From: Streptomyces antimicrobicus
GTDB lineage: Bacteria; Actinomycetota; Actinomycetes; Streptomycetales; Streptomycetaceae
Assembly: GCF_020532625.1 (NCBI RefSeq)
Contig: NZ_JAJAUY010000029.1
Location: 1 to 53,692 of the forward strand
Reading direction: 5' to 3'
DNA: 53,692 bases
Part shown: positions 24,748 to 33,662 of the stretch, in pieces
How the letters are laid out: each line of letters starts with the position of its first letter
Numbering within the stretch: position 1 is the first letter of the stretch
Notes under the pieces: generated by a model
Told to the model about the DNA's origin: nothing
Seen by the model: the letters and a program-made list of their open reading frames with translations, nothing else
Databases searched by the model: none
Position numbers and translations under genes: made by a program

Positions 24748-27105
24748 ATGTCCGATGTGAGGAAACCGCCGGGGCCCGGGGGCTGGACCCGGTTCGTCAC
24801 GGCCCGGCCGCGCCTGTCGCTGCTGCTCACCCTGCTGGTCACGGCCCTGGCCGTGCTGGCCGGCGGGGGCGTGGCCGACCGGCTCGGCAGCGGCGGCTGG
24901 GAGGACCCGGGTGCCCGGTCCACCTGGGCCGCCCAGGCGCTGGAGCGCGAGTTCCCCGCCTCCCAGCCGAACCTGCTGCTCCTCGTCGACGCCGGGCCGG
25001 CGGGCGTGGACGACCCCGCGGTCGCCGCCGAGGCGGCCCGGCTGGCGGGACGGCTCGCCGCCGAGCCGGGGGTCGTGGGAGTCGGCTCCTACTGGGCGAC
25101 GAAGCTGCCCGCCCTGCGCTCCGAGGACGGCCGGCAGGCCCTGATCACGGCCCGCGTGCAGGGCGAGGAGAAGACCGCCTCGCGGACGCTGGAGCGCCTC
25201 GCCCCCGCCTTCCGGGGGAGCCACGGACCGGTGCGCGTCTCGCTCGGCGGGCCGGTCGCGGTCCAGCGCGAGGTGACCACCACCATCCAGGAGGACCTGC
25301 TGCGCGCCGAGCTGATCGCCCTGCCGGTCACGCTCGTCCTGCTCGTCCTGGTCTTCGGCAGCGCCGTGGCGGCCCTGCTGCCGCTCGGGGTCGGAATCGT
25401 CGCGATCCTCGGGACCAACGCCGTGCTGCGCGGGCTGACCGAGGTGACCGAGGTCTCGGTCTTCGCCCTGAACCTGACCACCGCGCTCGGCCTCGGACTC
25501 GCCGTCGACTACGCCCTGTTCATCGTGCGGCGGTTCCGGGAGGAGCTGGCCGGGGGCCGGGAGCCGGCCGATGCGGTCGCGGCCACCTTGCGCACCGCCG
25601 GGCGCACGGTGCTGTTCTCGGCGCTGACGGTCGCCGTCGCCCTGTCCGCCATGCTCTTCTTCCCGATGTACTTCCTGCGTTCCTTCGCCTACGCCGGGAT
25701 CGCCGTCGTCCTGATCGCGGCGGCGGCCGCGCTGATCCTGCTCCCGGCCGCCCTGGTGCTGCTGGGCCGTCGGGTGGACGCGCTGGACCTGCGGCGGCTG
25801 TGGCGACGCGGCCGCTCCGCGCAGCGGAAGCGGAGCGGGGAAGCAGCGCGGAACGCTGCCGACGGGTCGGCCGGGGACGTCGGGCGGGGCTGGGCGCGCT
25901 CGGCCACGCTGGTGATGCGCCGGGCCCCGCTGTTCGCCGCGGGCACCACGGCCGCGCTGCTGCTGCTCGGCCTGCCGTTCCTCGGGGTCGAGTTCGGCAC
26001 CGTGGACGACCGCCAGCTGCCGGCCACCGCCCCGTCGCACCTGGTTCAGCAGCAGATCCGGGACGGCTTCCCCGCCGGCCCCGGAGCCGCCCTGGTGGTG
26101 CTCACCGAGGGGACCGCCGGGGAGCAGGACTACGCGGCCTACCGGGGGCGGCTCCAGGAACTGCCAGGGGTGCTCGGGGTCGAGGGGCCGGTGACCTCCG
26201 GGAAGTACGCCTACTTCACCGTGCTCGCCGAGGGCGAGGCCGCCGGGCAGCCGGCGCAGGACCTGGTCGGCCGGGTGCGCACGGTCGACGCCCCCTTCGA
26301 GACGGCGGTCGCGGGAGAGGCGGCGCGCCTGGTCGACACCCGGCACGCCATAGCCGGCCAACTGCCCGAGGCGCTGGGGCTGATCGTGGTGGCCACGCTG
26401 CTGCTGGTCTTCCTGCTCACCGGGAGCGTGCTCATCCCCCTGCAGGCGGTCCTGCTCAACGCGCTGAGCCTGACGGCCATGTTCGGCGCGGTGGTGTGGG
26501 TCTTCCAGGAGGGCCACCTGTCCGACCTGCTGGCCTTCACACCCACCGGGGACATCGAGACCACCCTGCCGGTGCTGATGTTCTGCATCGCCTTCGGACT
26601 CTCCATGGACTACGGGGTGTTCCTGATATCCCGCATCAAGGAGGAGTACGACCGCACCGGCGACCACGAGGGGGCGGTGCGCACCGGACTGGCCCGCACC
26701 GGCGGGCTGATCACAGCGGCTGCGGTGATCCTGGCGGTGGTGATGGTCGGCATCGGCGCCTCGCGGGTGACCAACACCAAGATGCTGGGGCTCGGCATCG
26801 CGCTGGCGGTTCTGATGGACGCGATGGTGGTGCGCAGCCTGCTGGTCCCGGCGGTGATGAAGCTGACCGGCCGGGCCACCTGGTGGGCGCCCGGGCCGCT
26901 GCGCCGGCTGCACGAGCGGTTCGGACTCAGCGAGGGGGAGGCCGAGCGGGAGCCGGGCACCGGGGAGGCTCTCGCGCCCGAACGGGCCGAAAGGGAACGG
27001 GCCGAGGGGGAACGGCCCGAGGGGGAACGGAGCGAGGGGGATTGGCCCGAGGGGGATCGGCCGGAGGGGGAGCGGCCCGGGAAGGTGCCGGCGGGCAGCC
27101 GCTGA
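24748..27105 (+). CDS. MMPL/RND-family membrane transporter
   Basis: At 785 residues it has two six-helix RND halves, each preceded by an extracytoplasmic loop domain. Conserved helices include TTALGLGLAVDYALFIVRRF in half one and FCIAFGLSMDYGVFLISRIK in half two, with the proton-relay-type Asp-Tyr. Actinobacterial relatives export lipids, siderophores or drugs. ATG at 24748 has GAGGGGGA upstream. The C-terminal tail is a 15-bp-repeat-encoded run of ERPEG-like pentapeptides. It is divergent from its probable TetR repressor. Confidence 0.93.
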   Translation: MSDVRKPPGPGGWTRFVTARPRLSLLLTLLVTALAVLAGGGVADRLGSGGWEDPGARSTWAAQALEREFPASQPNLLLLVDAGPAGVDDPAVAAEAARLAGRLAAEPGVVGVGSYWATKLPALRSEDGRQALITARVQGEEKTASRTLERLAPAFRGSHGPVRVSLGGPVAVQREVTTTIQEDLLRAELIALPVTLVLLVLVFGSAVAALLPLGVGIVAILGTNAVLRGLTEVTEVSVFALNLTTALGLGLAVDYALFIVRRFREELAGGREPADAVAATLRTAGRTVLFSALTVAVALSAMLFFPMYFLRSFAYAGIAVVLIAAAAALILLPAALVLLGRRVDALDLRRLWRRGRSAQRKRSGEAARNAADGSAGDVGRGWARSATLVMRRAPLFAAGTTAALLLLGLPFLGVEFGTVDDRQLPATAPSHLVQQQIRDGFPAGPGAALVVLTEGTAGEQDYAAYRGRLQELPGVLGVEGPVTSGKYAYFTVLAEGEAAGQPAQDLVGRVRTVDAPFETAVAGEAARLVDTRHAIAGQLPEALGLIVVATLLLVFLLTGSVLIPLQAVLLNALSLTAMFGAVVWVFQEGHLSDLLAFTPTGDIETTLPVLMFCIAFGLSMDYGVFLISRIKEEYDRTGDHEGAVRTGLARTGGLITAAAVILAVVMVGIGASRVTNTKMLGLGIALAVLMDAMVVRSLLVPAVMKLTGRATWWAPGPLRRLHERFGLSEGEAEREPGTGEALAPERAERERAEGERPEGERSEGDWPEGDRPEGERPGKVPAGSR
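26991..27080. repeat. 15-bp tandem array encoding the MMPL C-terminal tail
   Basis: About six copies of GGGGAACGGCCCGAG, in frame, encode the pentapeptides ERAEG, ERPEG, ERSEG, DWPEG, DRPEG and ERPGK just before the stop. The tail is highly charged and presumably cytosolic and disordered. Confidence 0.88.
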
Positions 27106-27171
27106 GCCGCCACGCGCCGGCCGGTGGCGGGGCCTTGGGAGCCCCTGGCCCCGCCACTTCCGGCACGCGGT

Positions 27172-27372
27172 TCAGCCCTCGCGCCGGCCCCGGTTGCCGG
27201 GCCGCTGCGCCACCCAGGTGCGGATCGTGTCCGCGTACCAGTAGGGCTTACCGCCCTCCACATGGTCGGGTGCGGGAAGGAGCCCATGCTTGCGATAGGA
27301 GCGCACGGTGTCCGGCTGCACCCGGATGTGGGCGGCGATCTCCTTGTACGACCACAGCTTTCGGTCGGTCAT
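27172..27372 (-). CDS. Small MerR-like/excisionase-fold HTH protein
   Basis: At 66 residues it begins at an ATG preceded by the near-perfect Shine-Dalgarno AAGGAGGTG. KLWSYKEIAAHIRVQPDTVRS is a MerR-type/HTH_17 helix-turn-helix, followed by YRKHGLLPAPDHVEGGKPYWYADTIRTWVAQRPG, a wing-like segment seen in small DNA-binding proteins of actinobacteria. There is no effector domain. It is convergent with the MMPL gene and its regulatory target is unknown. Confidence 0.85.
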   Translation of the reverse strand: MTDRKLWSYKEIAAHIRVQPDTVRSYRKHGLLPAPDHVEGGKPYWYADTIRTWVAQRPGNRGRREG

Positions 27373-27756
27373 GGCACACCTCCTTGTCCGCGCCCCAGGG
27401 GCGGCCGGGAGGCCGTCGGGGGAGCCGGGGCGCGGGCACTGACGATCACGCGGGTTGTGCCCGGAGAACGACGCTCGGTGACCGCCGGAGTGTGGTTGTG
27501 GACCTGCTGTGACGGAAGGCCCGCGTAATGCGGACATGTGTGACACGGAGGCGACTCCTGTGACGGTTGCGGCACAGGAGCCGCCAACGAGAACCGGCGC
27601 ACCTCATGCGCGAAGCCCAGAGCGGAGCTCAGCGCGGAGCCGATGGCGGGGCTCAGCGTGTAGCCCAGAGGGGGGCTCGGCGCGGGGCTCGGCACGCAGC
27701 CCGATGCGCGGAGCCCGGCACCCCCGGCGCCCGACGCGCGGAGCCCGGCGCGGAGG
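27373..27756. repeat. 384-base gap holding a degenerate 12-bp tandem array (about 27610-27761)
   Basis: From about 27610, twelve or so copies of a 12-base unit close to GCGGAGCTCAGC / GCGCGGAGCCCGGC run up to and into the stop codon of the Gfo/Idh gene at 27757. The left part (27373-27609) must hold the promoter of the HTH gene; no reading frame there looks coding to me. The repeats mutate the middle bases but keep AGC/GGC spacing. Confidence 0.75.
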
Positions 27757-28770
27757 TCAGCGGTAGAGGGGAGGGCGTTCGGCCATGTCCACCGGGGTGC
27801 GGCGGCCCGTGCGACGGGCCGTCAGGCCGGCCGCCGAGACGGCGGCGGCCGCGTAGCCGTCCCAGGCGTCCGGTCCCTCCACCCGCCCCCGGGCGACCGC
27901 CGCGACCCAGCCGCGCAGCTGGCGGTCGTAGGCGTCGGCGAAGCGCACGGTGAAGTCCTGCGGGATCTCGCCGCCCCAGCGTCCGGCGGACTGGACGACC
28001 ATCGCCTGCCCGTCGCCGATGCGGGCGCTGCCGTGCTCGCCGACGGCCTCGCACTGCACCTGGTAGCCGAAGCCGCAGTTGACGAAGACCTCCACGTCCA
28101 CCACCGCCCCGCCGGCCGTCTCCAGCAGCACCAGCTGCGGGTCCTGCACGCCCTCGGGCGCCGCCGACGAGGCGCGCGGTGACAGCACCGACACGGCGGT
28201 GACCTCCTGCCCGAGCAGCCAGCGGGCCGCGTCCACCTCGTGCACCACCGAATCGCTGATCAGCATGTCGCTGGTGAAGAACGACGGGGAGGAGGCGTTG
28301 CGGTGCCGGCAGTGCAGGAAGAGCGGCCGCCCGATCCCGCCCGCGTCCAGCAACTCCTTGAGCCGCGCGTACTCGGCGTCGTAGCGGCGCATGAAGCCCA
28401 CCTGGATCCGGCGCCGGCCGAGCCGCTGTTCGGCCTCCATCACCCGCAGCGCCCCCGCCGGGTCGGGGGTCAGCGGCTTCTCGCACAGCACCGGCAGGTC
28501 CCGTGCCAGCGCCTGGAGCAGCGCCTCCTCGTGGGCCGGTCCCGGCGAGGCGATCAGTACCGCCCCGACCCCGGGCGCGGCTATCGCCGCGGCGGGATCG
28601 GTGTGGGCGCTCGCGCCCTCCAGGCCGGCCGCGACCTCCTTGACGCGGTCGCCGTCGGGGTCGGCCACGGCCACCACCCGGGCCCCGCCGACCGTCCGCC
28701 CGATCCTGCGGACGTGGTCGGCCCCCATCCGGCCGGTGCCGATGACGGCGATGCCGAGCGTGCTGGTCAT
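27757..28770 (-). CDS. Gfo/Idh/MocA oxidoreductase, probable inositol dehydrogenase
   Basis: At 337 residues it has an N-terminal Rossmann fold ([17 protein letters not shown]), the catalytic-Lys motif [10 protein letters not shown] (about 97) and the [16 protein letters not shown] segment with the Asp/His pair of inositol 2-dehydrogenases. The Shine-Dalgarno is GAGGAGGAGA. It lies 13 bases after the TIM-barrel gene on the same strand and divergent from iolC. It likely oxidises myo-inositol or a related polyol to a keto form using NAD, the entry step of the inositol pathway. Other inositol isomers remain possible. Confidence 0.87.
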   Translation of the reverse strand: MTSTLGIAVIGTGRMGADHVRRIGRTVGGARVVAVADPDGDRVKEVAAGLEGASAHTDPAAAIAAPGVGAVLIASPGPAHEEALLQALARDLPVLCEKPLTPDPAGALRVMEAEQRLGRRRIQVGFMRRYDAEYARLKELLDAGGIGRPLFLHCRHRNASSPSFFTSDMLISDSVVHEVDAARWLLGQEVTAVSVLSPRASSAAPEGVQDPQLVLLETAGGAVVDVEVFVNCGFGYQVQCEAVGEHGSARIGDGQAMVVQSAGRWGGEIPQDFTVRFADAYDRQLRGWVAAVARGRVEGPDAWDGYAAAAVSAAGLTARRTGRRTPVDMAERPPLYR

Positions 28771-28783
28771 ACGGGTCTCCTCC

Positions 28784-29698
28784 TCAACGGGCGCCGCAGG
28801 AGCGCAGGTAGTCCCTGGTGCGGCGGGCGATCGGCAGCGGACGGTCCGGCGGGCAGGGGTACATGTCCTGTTCCACGATGGCGAAGAGCTCGGTGCCCAG
28901 TTCCTGCGCCGCGGCCAGGACCGGTTCCAGGGCGGGCACCCCGGACGGCGGCTCGCACATCACCCCGCGCGCCACCGCCGGCCCGAAGGGCACCTCCTCG
29001 GCGACCACCTCGGCCAGCACGCGCGGATCGACCTGCTTGAGGTGCAGATAGCCGATCCGTTCGCCGAAGGCCTTGATCAGCTCGACGCTGTCGCCGCCGC
29101 AGTAGGCGTAGTGCCCGGTGTCCAGGCACAGGGACACCGCCTCCGGATCGGTGGCGTCCAGGAAGCGGGCGACGTTCTGCGGGGTGTCGATGTGGGTGTC
29201 GGCGTGCGGGTGGACGACGATCCGCAACCCGTACCGCTCCCGCACCTCCCGTCCCAGGCGCTCGGTCTGGCGGGCCAGTTCACGCCATTGGTCCGCCGTC
29301 AGCTCCCGGTCCTCCAGCACCTTGCCCGTCTTGTCGTCCCGCCAGAACGACGGGATGACCACCAGGTGCCCGGCGCCCACGGCCTGCGTGAGCGCGGCGA
29401 CCCGCGACACGTGCGCCCAGGTGTCGTCCCACACGGCGGGACCGTGATGGAGTCCGGTGAAGACGGTTCCGGCCGAGACCCGAAGCCCCCGCCGTTCGGT
29501 CTCCGCGCGCAGCCGTGCCGGGTCCGTGGGCAGGTAGCCGTACGGGCCGAGCTCGATCCAGGCGTAGCCGGCCTCGGCGACCTCGTCGAGGAAGCGTTCC
29601 CAACCGGTCTGCCGCGGATCGTCCGGAAACCAGACACCCCAGGAGTCCGGAGCCGAACCGATGCGGATACGGGTCAACGCGGGTGGGGAGGACGTCAT
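28784..29698 (-). CDS. Sugar phosphate isomerase/epimerase-fold protein (IolE/IolI-like)
   Basis: At 304 residues this is a xylose-isomerase-like TIM barrel: [15 protein letters not shown] at the start, then [29 protein letters not shown] and YLHLKQVD supply the metal-binding His, Asp and Glu positions. In the inositol context it most likely performs the IolE (2-keto-myo-inositol dehydratase) or IolI (ketoinositol isomerase) step. ATG at 29698 has AAGGTGG upstream. Its start is only 49 bases from that of iolC on the other strand, so the two promoters must overlap. Confidence 0.85.
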   Translation of the reverse strand: MTSSPPALTRIRIGSAPDSWGVWFPDDPRQTGWERFLDEVAEAGYAWIELGPYGYLPTDPARLRAETERRGLRVSAGTVFTGLHHGPAVWDDTWAHVSRVAALTQAVGAGHLVVIPSFWRDDKTGKVLEDRELTADQWRELARQTERLGREVRERYGLRIVVHPHADTHIDTPQNVARFLDATDPEAVSLCLDTGHYAYCGGDSVELIKAFGERIGYLHLKQVDPRVLAEVVAEEVPFGPAVARGVMCEPPSGVPALEPVLAAAQELGTELFAIVEQDMYPCPPDRPLPIARRTRDYLRSCGAR

Positions 29699-29747
29699 GG
29701 CGGCCACCTTAGGGGTGCGAGGTTTCGAGGAGACTGGAGGACAGTTC

Positions 29748-30749
29748 GTGACCACCGACCCGTTCGATCTGATCACGATGGGCCGGATCGGGGTGGATCT
29801 CTACCCGCTCAGAACCGGGGTACCGCTCGCCGAGGCCGACACCTTCGGGAAGTTCCTCGGCGGCTCGGCCGCCAACGTGGCCGTCGCCGCGGCCCGGCTC
29901 GGCCGGCGCGTCGGCCTGGTCTCCCGCACCGGGGCCGACCCGTTCGGCGCGTACCTGAGGGCGGAGCTGCGCGGGTTCGGTGTGGACGAGCGCTGGGTCA
30001 CGGAGGTCGCCGCGTACCCCACGCCGATCACGTTCTGCGAGATCTTCCCGCCGGACCACTTCCCGCTGTACTTCTACCGCCTGCCCAAGGCGCCGGACCT
30101 GGAGATCCACCCGAACGAACTGGACCTGGACGCGGTCCGGGCCGCGCGGATCTTCTGGATGACGGGAACGGGCCTGAGCGTGGAGCCGTCGCGGGCCGCG
30201 ACGTTCGCGGCGCTACGGGCCCGGGCCGGGGCCCCGCTGCCGGGGGCCGGGGCCGCAGCCGGGGCCGGGCTCGGGGCCGGCGGCGCCGGGGTGACCGTCT
30301 TCGACCTCGACTGGCGGCCGATGCTGTGGGAGGAGAAACCGCAGCCGTACTACGCCGAGGCGCTGGAGCTCGCGACGGTGGCCGTGGGCAACGCGGAGGA
30401 ATGCGCGGTCGCCACCGGCTGCGACGACCCGCGCGAGGCGGCGCGCGCCCTGCTGGCGGCCGGGCCGGAGCTCGCGGTGGTCAAGCTGGGCCCGGACGGC
30501 GTCCTCGCGGTGCACCGCGACGGCACGGTCGCGCAGGCGGCACCGGTGGCGGTGGAGGTGGTCAACGGCCTGGGCGCCGGCGACGCGTTCGGCGGCGCCC
30601 TGTGCCACGGCCTGCTGGCGGGATGGGACCTGGACCGCACGCTCCGGTTCGCGAACGCGGCCGGGGCGATCGTGGCGTCCCGGCTCGCCTGCTCCACGGC
30701 GATGCCCTGGCCCGCGGAGGTGGAGGAGGTGCTCGCGCGATGCCACTGA
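29748..30749 (+). CDS. iolC: 5-dehydro-2-deoxygluconokinase (PfkB family)
   Basis: At 333 residues it has the N-terminal ITMGRIGVDLYPL and GGSAANVAVAAARLG, and the PfkB signature NGLGAGDAFGGALCHGLL near the C-terminus. It phosphorylates 5-dehydro-2-deoxy-D-gluconate in the inositol pathway. GTG at 29748 follows TGGAGG; an in-frame ATG at 29697 would overlap the divergent gene and is less likely. A short Ala/Gly-rich insert (GAGAAAGAGLGAGGAG) interrupts the middle. The stop overlaps the iolB start (ATG 30740, TGA 30747), so translation is coupled. Confidence 0.92.
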   Translation: MTTDPFDLITMGRIGVDLYPLRTGVPLAEADTFGKFLGGSAANVAVAAARLGRRVGLVSRTGADPFGAYLRAELRGFGVDERWVTEVAAYPTPITFCEIFPPDHFPLYFYRLPKAPDLEIHPNELDLDAVRAARIFWMTGTGLSVEPSRAATFAALRARAGAPLPGAGAAAGAGLGAGGAGVTVFDLDWRPMLWEEKPQPYYAEALELATVAVGNAEECAVATGCDDPREAARALLAAGPELAVVKLGPDGVLAVHRDGTVAQAAPVAVEVVNGLGAGDAFGGALCHGLLAGWDLDRTLRFANAAGAIVASRLACSTAMPWPAEVEEVLARCH

Positions 30750-31774
30750 CCGCCGAATGGGCCATGGACCTGACCCGCCTGAGGATCCTGACGCTGTCCC
30801 CGGGGGAGGCGTACACCTGGTCAAGCGGCCCTGACGAATGGATCGTCCTGCCCCTGACGGGCGCCTGCGAGGTCCTGTGCGAGGTCCGGCGCGGGGACCT
30901 GTCCCAGGGCCTGTCCGAGGTCCCGTCCGTGTCCCCGTCCGTGTCCGTGTCCCCGTCCGTGTCCGTGTCCCCGTCCGTGTCCGAGGCCCCGCCCGAGGCC
31001 CCGCCCGAGGCCCTGTCCGACTCCCTGACCGAGGCCGTGTCCGAGGCGCCTTCCCCGGCGGCCGGAGCCCCGGACCCCGCGCAGCCGCCCCCGCAGCGGT
31101 TCGACCTCCGGGGGCGCGACAGCGTCTTCGCCGGCGTCACCGACTTCGCCTACGTCCCCCGCGACGCCGGGGCCACCGTGACGGCCGGGCCCACCGGCGG
31201 CCGCTTCGCCCTGGCCGGCGCCCCGGCCCGGCGCCGCCTGCCGCCCCGCTACGGCCCGGCCGGCGCGGTCCCGGTCGAGCTCCGCGGCCGCGGCACCTGC
31301 TCCCGCCAGGTCAACAACTTCGCCGCCGCCGGCACCTTCCCCTGCGACCGCCTGATCGCCGTCGAGGTCCTCACCCCCGGCGGCAACTGGTCCTCGTACC
31401 CGCCGCACAAGCACGACGAGCACCACCCCGGCGAGGAGTCCCGCCTGGAGGAGATCTACTACTTCGAGATCGCCCCGCACGGCGCCACGCCCGGCCTCGG
31501 CTACCAGCGTGTCACCCCGTCCCCGGCGGGGAAGACCGACATCCTCACCGAGGTGCGCACCGGTGACGCCGTGCTGATCCCCGACGGCTGGCACGGCCCG
31601 TCCATCGCCGCGCCCGGGCACGACATGTACTACCTGAACGTGATGGCCGGCCCCGACGCGACCCGGGAGTGGCTCATCCGCGACCACCCCGACCACGGCT
31701 GGATCCGGGACACCTGGACCGGCCAGGAACTCGATCCGCGCTTGCCCTTCTACCGGGCGGAGGACCCGCAGTGA
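30740..31774 (+). CDS. iolB: 5-deoxy-glucuronate isomerase with repeat-derived insert
   Basis: At 344 residues this has the bicupin IolB core: LRILTLSPGEAYTW at the start, then NWSSYPPHKHDEHHPGEES with LEEIYYFEI supplying the metal ligands, then VLIPDGWHGPSIAAPGHDMYYLN. The core is interrupted after about residue 58 by ~65 residues of Val-Ser-Pro and Glu-Ala-Pro repeats; bacterial IolB is usually around 270-300 residues. ATG at 30740 has GGAGGAGG upstream and overlaps the iolC stop. The TGA overlaps the iolD GTG start by four bases. It isomerises 5-deoxyglucuronate to 5-dehydro-2-deoxygluconate. Confidence 0.92.
   Translation: MPLTAEWAMDLTRLRILTLSPGEAYTWSSGPDEWIVLPLTGACEVLCEVRRGDLSQGLSEVPSVSPSVSVSPSVSVSPSVSEAPPEAPPEALSDSLTEAVSEAPSPAAGAPDPAQPPPQRFDLRGRDSVFAGVTDFAYVPRDAGATVTAGPTGGRFALAGAPARRRLPPRYGPAGAVPVELRGRGTCSRQVNNFAAAGTFPCDRLIAVEVLTPGGNWSSYPPHKHDEHHPGEESRLEEIYYFEIAPHGATPGLGYQRVTPSPAGKTDILTEVRTGDAVLIPDGWHGPSIAAPGHDMYYLNVMAGPDATREWLIRDHPDHGWIRDTWTGQELDPRLPFYRAEDPQ
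30911..31050. repeat. In-frame 18-bp and 12-bp tandem arrays inside iolB
   Basis: Copies of GTGTCCGTGTCCCCGTCC (18 bases) give SVSVSPSVSVSPSVS. They are followed by three copies of GAGGCCCCGCCC-type 12-mers giving EAPPEAPPEA. Both unit lengths keep frame, so the cupin domain downstream is intact. Confidence 0.92.
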
Positions 31775-33648
31775 CCACCCGCAGGCTGACCGTCGCCCAG
31801 GCCCTCGTCGCCTTCCTCGCCGCGCAGTACACCGAGCGCGACGGCCGCCGCCACCGCCTGATCGCCGCCACCTGGGGCATCTTCGGTCACGGCAACGTCG
31901 CCGGCATCGGCCAGGCCCTGGTGGAGAGCGGCGAGAAGACGATGCCCTTCCTCCAGGGCCGCAACGAGCAGGCCATGGTGCACGCCGCCGTCGGCTACGC
32001 CCGGCACAGCGGCCGGCTCTCCTGCCACGCCGTGACCACCTCCATCGGCCCGGGCGCCACCAACCTGGTCACCGGCGCCGCCCTGGCCACCGTCAACCGG
32101 CTGCCGGTCCTGCTGCTGCCCGGTGACACCTTCGCCACCCGCCCCGCCGACCCGGTCCTGCAGCAGCTCGAAGTGCCCGGCGCGGGCGACGTGTCCGTCA
32201 ACGACACCCTGCGGCCCGTCTCCCGCTACTTCGACCGGGTCACCCGCCCGGAGGCCCTGGTCCCCGCCGCCCTCCAGGCCGTACGGGTGCTCACCGACCC
32301 CGTCGCCACCGGCGCCGTCACCCTCGCGCTGCCCCAGGACGTCCAGGCGGAGGCGTACGACTGGCCGGAGGAGTTCTTCGCCGACCGGGTCTGGCCGGTG
32401 CGCCGGCCGCTGCCCGACCGCGGCGAGCTCGCCGCCGCCGCGGCGGCCGTCCGGGCGGCGCGGCGCCCGCTGCTGATCGCCGGCGGCGGGATCCGGCACA
32501 GCGGGGCCGAGTCCGCGCTCGCCGCGTTCGCCGAGGCCACCGGCGTCCCCGTGGCCGTCACCCAGGCCGGCAAGGGCGTCCTGCCGTACGACCACCCGGC
32601 CGACGTCGGCGGCGTCGGCCACACCGGCACCGCCCCGGCCGCCGAACTGGCCCGTACGGCGGACCTGGTGATCGCCGCCGGAACCCGGCTGACCGACTTC
32701 ACCACCGCCTCCGCCACGCTGTTCCAGAACCCGGCCGTCCGCTTCCTCGGGCTGAACCTCGACCCGTACGACGCCCACAAGCTCGCCGCCCGCCCCCTGG
32801 TGGGCGACGCCCGCGAGACTCTGGAGCTGCTGACCGCCGAGCTCGCCGGCCACCGGGTGGACGCGGCGTACGTGCGGGACTACGGCGAGGCCAAGGCCGC
32901 CTGGGAGCGGCGCGTCGACGCCGCCTTCGCCGCCCCCGACGAGGACGCCGTACCCACCCAGGTCCAGGTGCTGGGCGCGCTCGACGCCCTGGTCACCGAC
33001 CGGGACGTGATCGTCGGCGCGGCCGGCTCCCTCCCCGGTGACCTGCACAAACTGTGGCGGCCCCGGTCACCGTCGCAGTACCACGTCGAGTACGGCTACT
33101 CCTGCATGGGCTACGAGATCCCCGCCGCGCTCGGCGTCGCCCTGGCCGAGCCCGGCCGCCCGGTGTGGGCCCTGGTCGGCGACGGCTCGTACCTGATGAA
33201 CCCGACGGAACTGGTCACCGCCGTCCAGGAGCGCGTCCCCCTCAAGCTGGTCGTCCTCGACAACCACGGTTACGCCTCCATCGGCGGCCTCTCCGGCGCT
33301 ACCGGAGGCGAGGGCTTCGGTACCGCGTACCGCTTCCGGGGGCCCGACGGAGGCTTCGACGGCGAGCCGCTCCCGGTCGACCTCGCCGCCAACGCGGCCT
33401 CCCTCGGCATGGCCGTGATCCGCGCCCGGACCGTCCGTGACCTGCGCGAAGCCCTCGCCCGGGCGCGCGCGGCGGACCGCCCCACATGTGTCTACGTGGA
33501 GACCCGAACGCCCGACACTGTGTCGGGCCCACCCCCCGCACAGGCGTGGTGGGATGTTCCTGTGGCCGAGACCGCGACCCGTGCGTCCGCGCTCTCCGCC
33601 CGCGAGGAGTACGACCGGCAAGCCGCTCAGCGACGTCGCCATCTGTGA
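31771..33648 (+). CDS. iolD: 3D-(3,5/4)-trihydroxycyclohexane-1,2-dione hydrolase (ThDP enzyme)
   Basis: At 625 residues it is the ring-opening enzyme of inositol catabolism. Visible features are the LIAATWGIFGHGNVAGIGQAL start, the catalytic Glu in GRNEQAMVHAAVGYAR, and the ThDP-binding WALVGDGSYLMNPTEL followed by LVVLDNHGYASIGGLSG. GTG at 31771 overlaps the iolB stop as GTGA, after GGAGG. This is typical translational coupling within iolC-iolB-iolD-mmsA. Confidence 0.94.
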   Translation: MTTRRLTVAQALVAFLAAQYTERDGRRHRLIAATWGIFGHGNVAGIGQALVESGEKTMPFLQGRNEQAMVHAAVGYARHSGRLSCHAVTTSIGPGATNLVTGAALATVNRLPVLLLPGDTFATRPADPVLQQLEVPGAGDVSVNDTLRPVSRYFDRVTRPEALVPAALQAVRVLTDPVATGAVTLALPQDVQAEAYDWPEEFFADRVWPVRRPLPDRGELAAAAAAVRAARRPLLIAGGGIRHSGAESALAAFAEATGVPVAVTQAGKGVLPYDHPADVGGVGHTGTAPAAELARTADLVIAAGTRLTDFTTASATLFQNPAVRFLGLNLDPYDAHKLAARPLVGDARETLELLTAELAGHRVDAAYVRDYGEAKAAWERRVDAAFAAPDEDAVPTQVQVLGALDALVTDRDVIVGAAGSLPGDLHKLWRPRSPSQYHVEYGYSCMGYEIPAALGVALAEPGRPVWALVGDGSYLMNPTELVTAVQERVPLKLVVLDNHGYASIGGLSGATGGEGFGTAYRFRGPDGGFDGEPLPVDLAANAASLGMAVIRARTVRDLREALARARAADRPTCVYVETRTPDTVSGPPPAQAWWDVPVAETATRASALSAREEYDRQAAQRRRHL

Positions 33649-33662
33649 AGGAGCTACGCACA

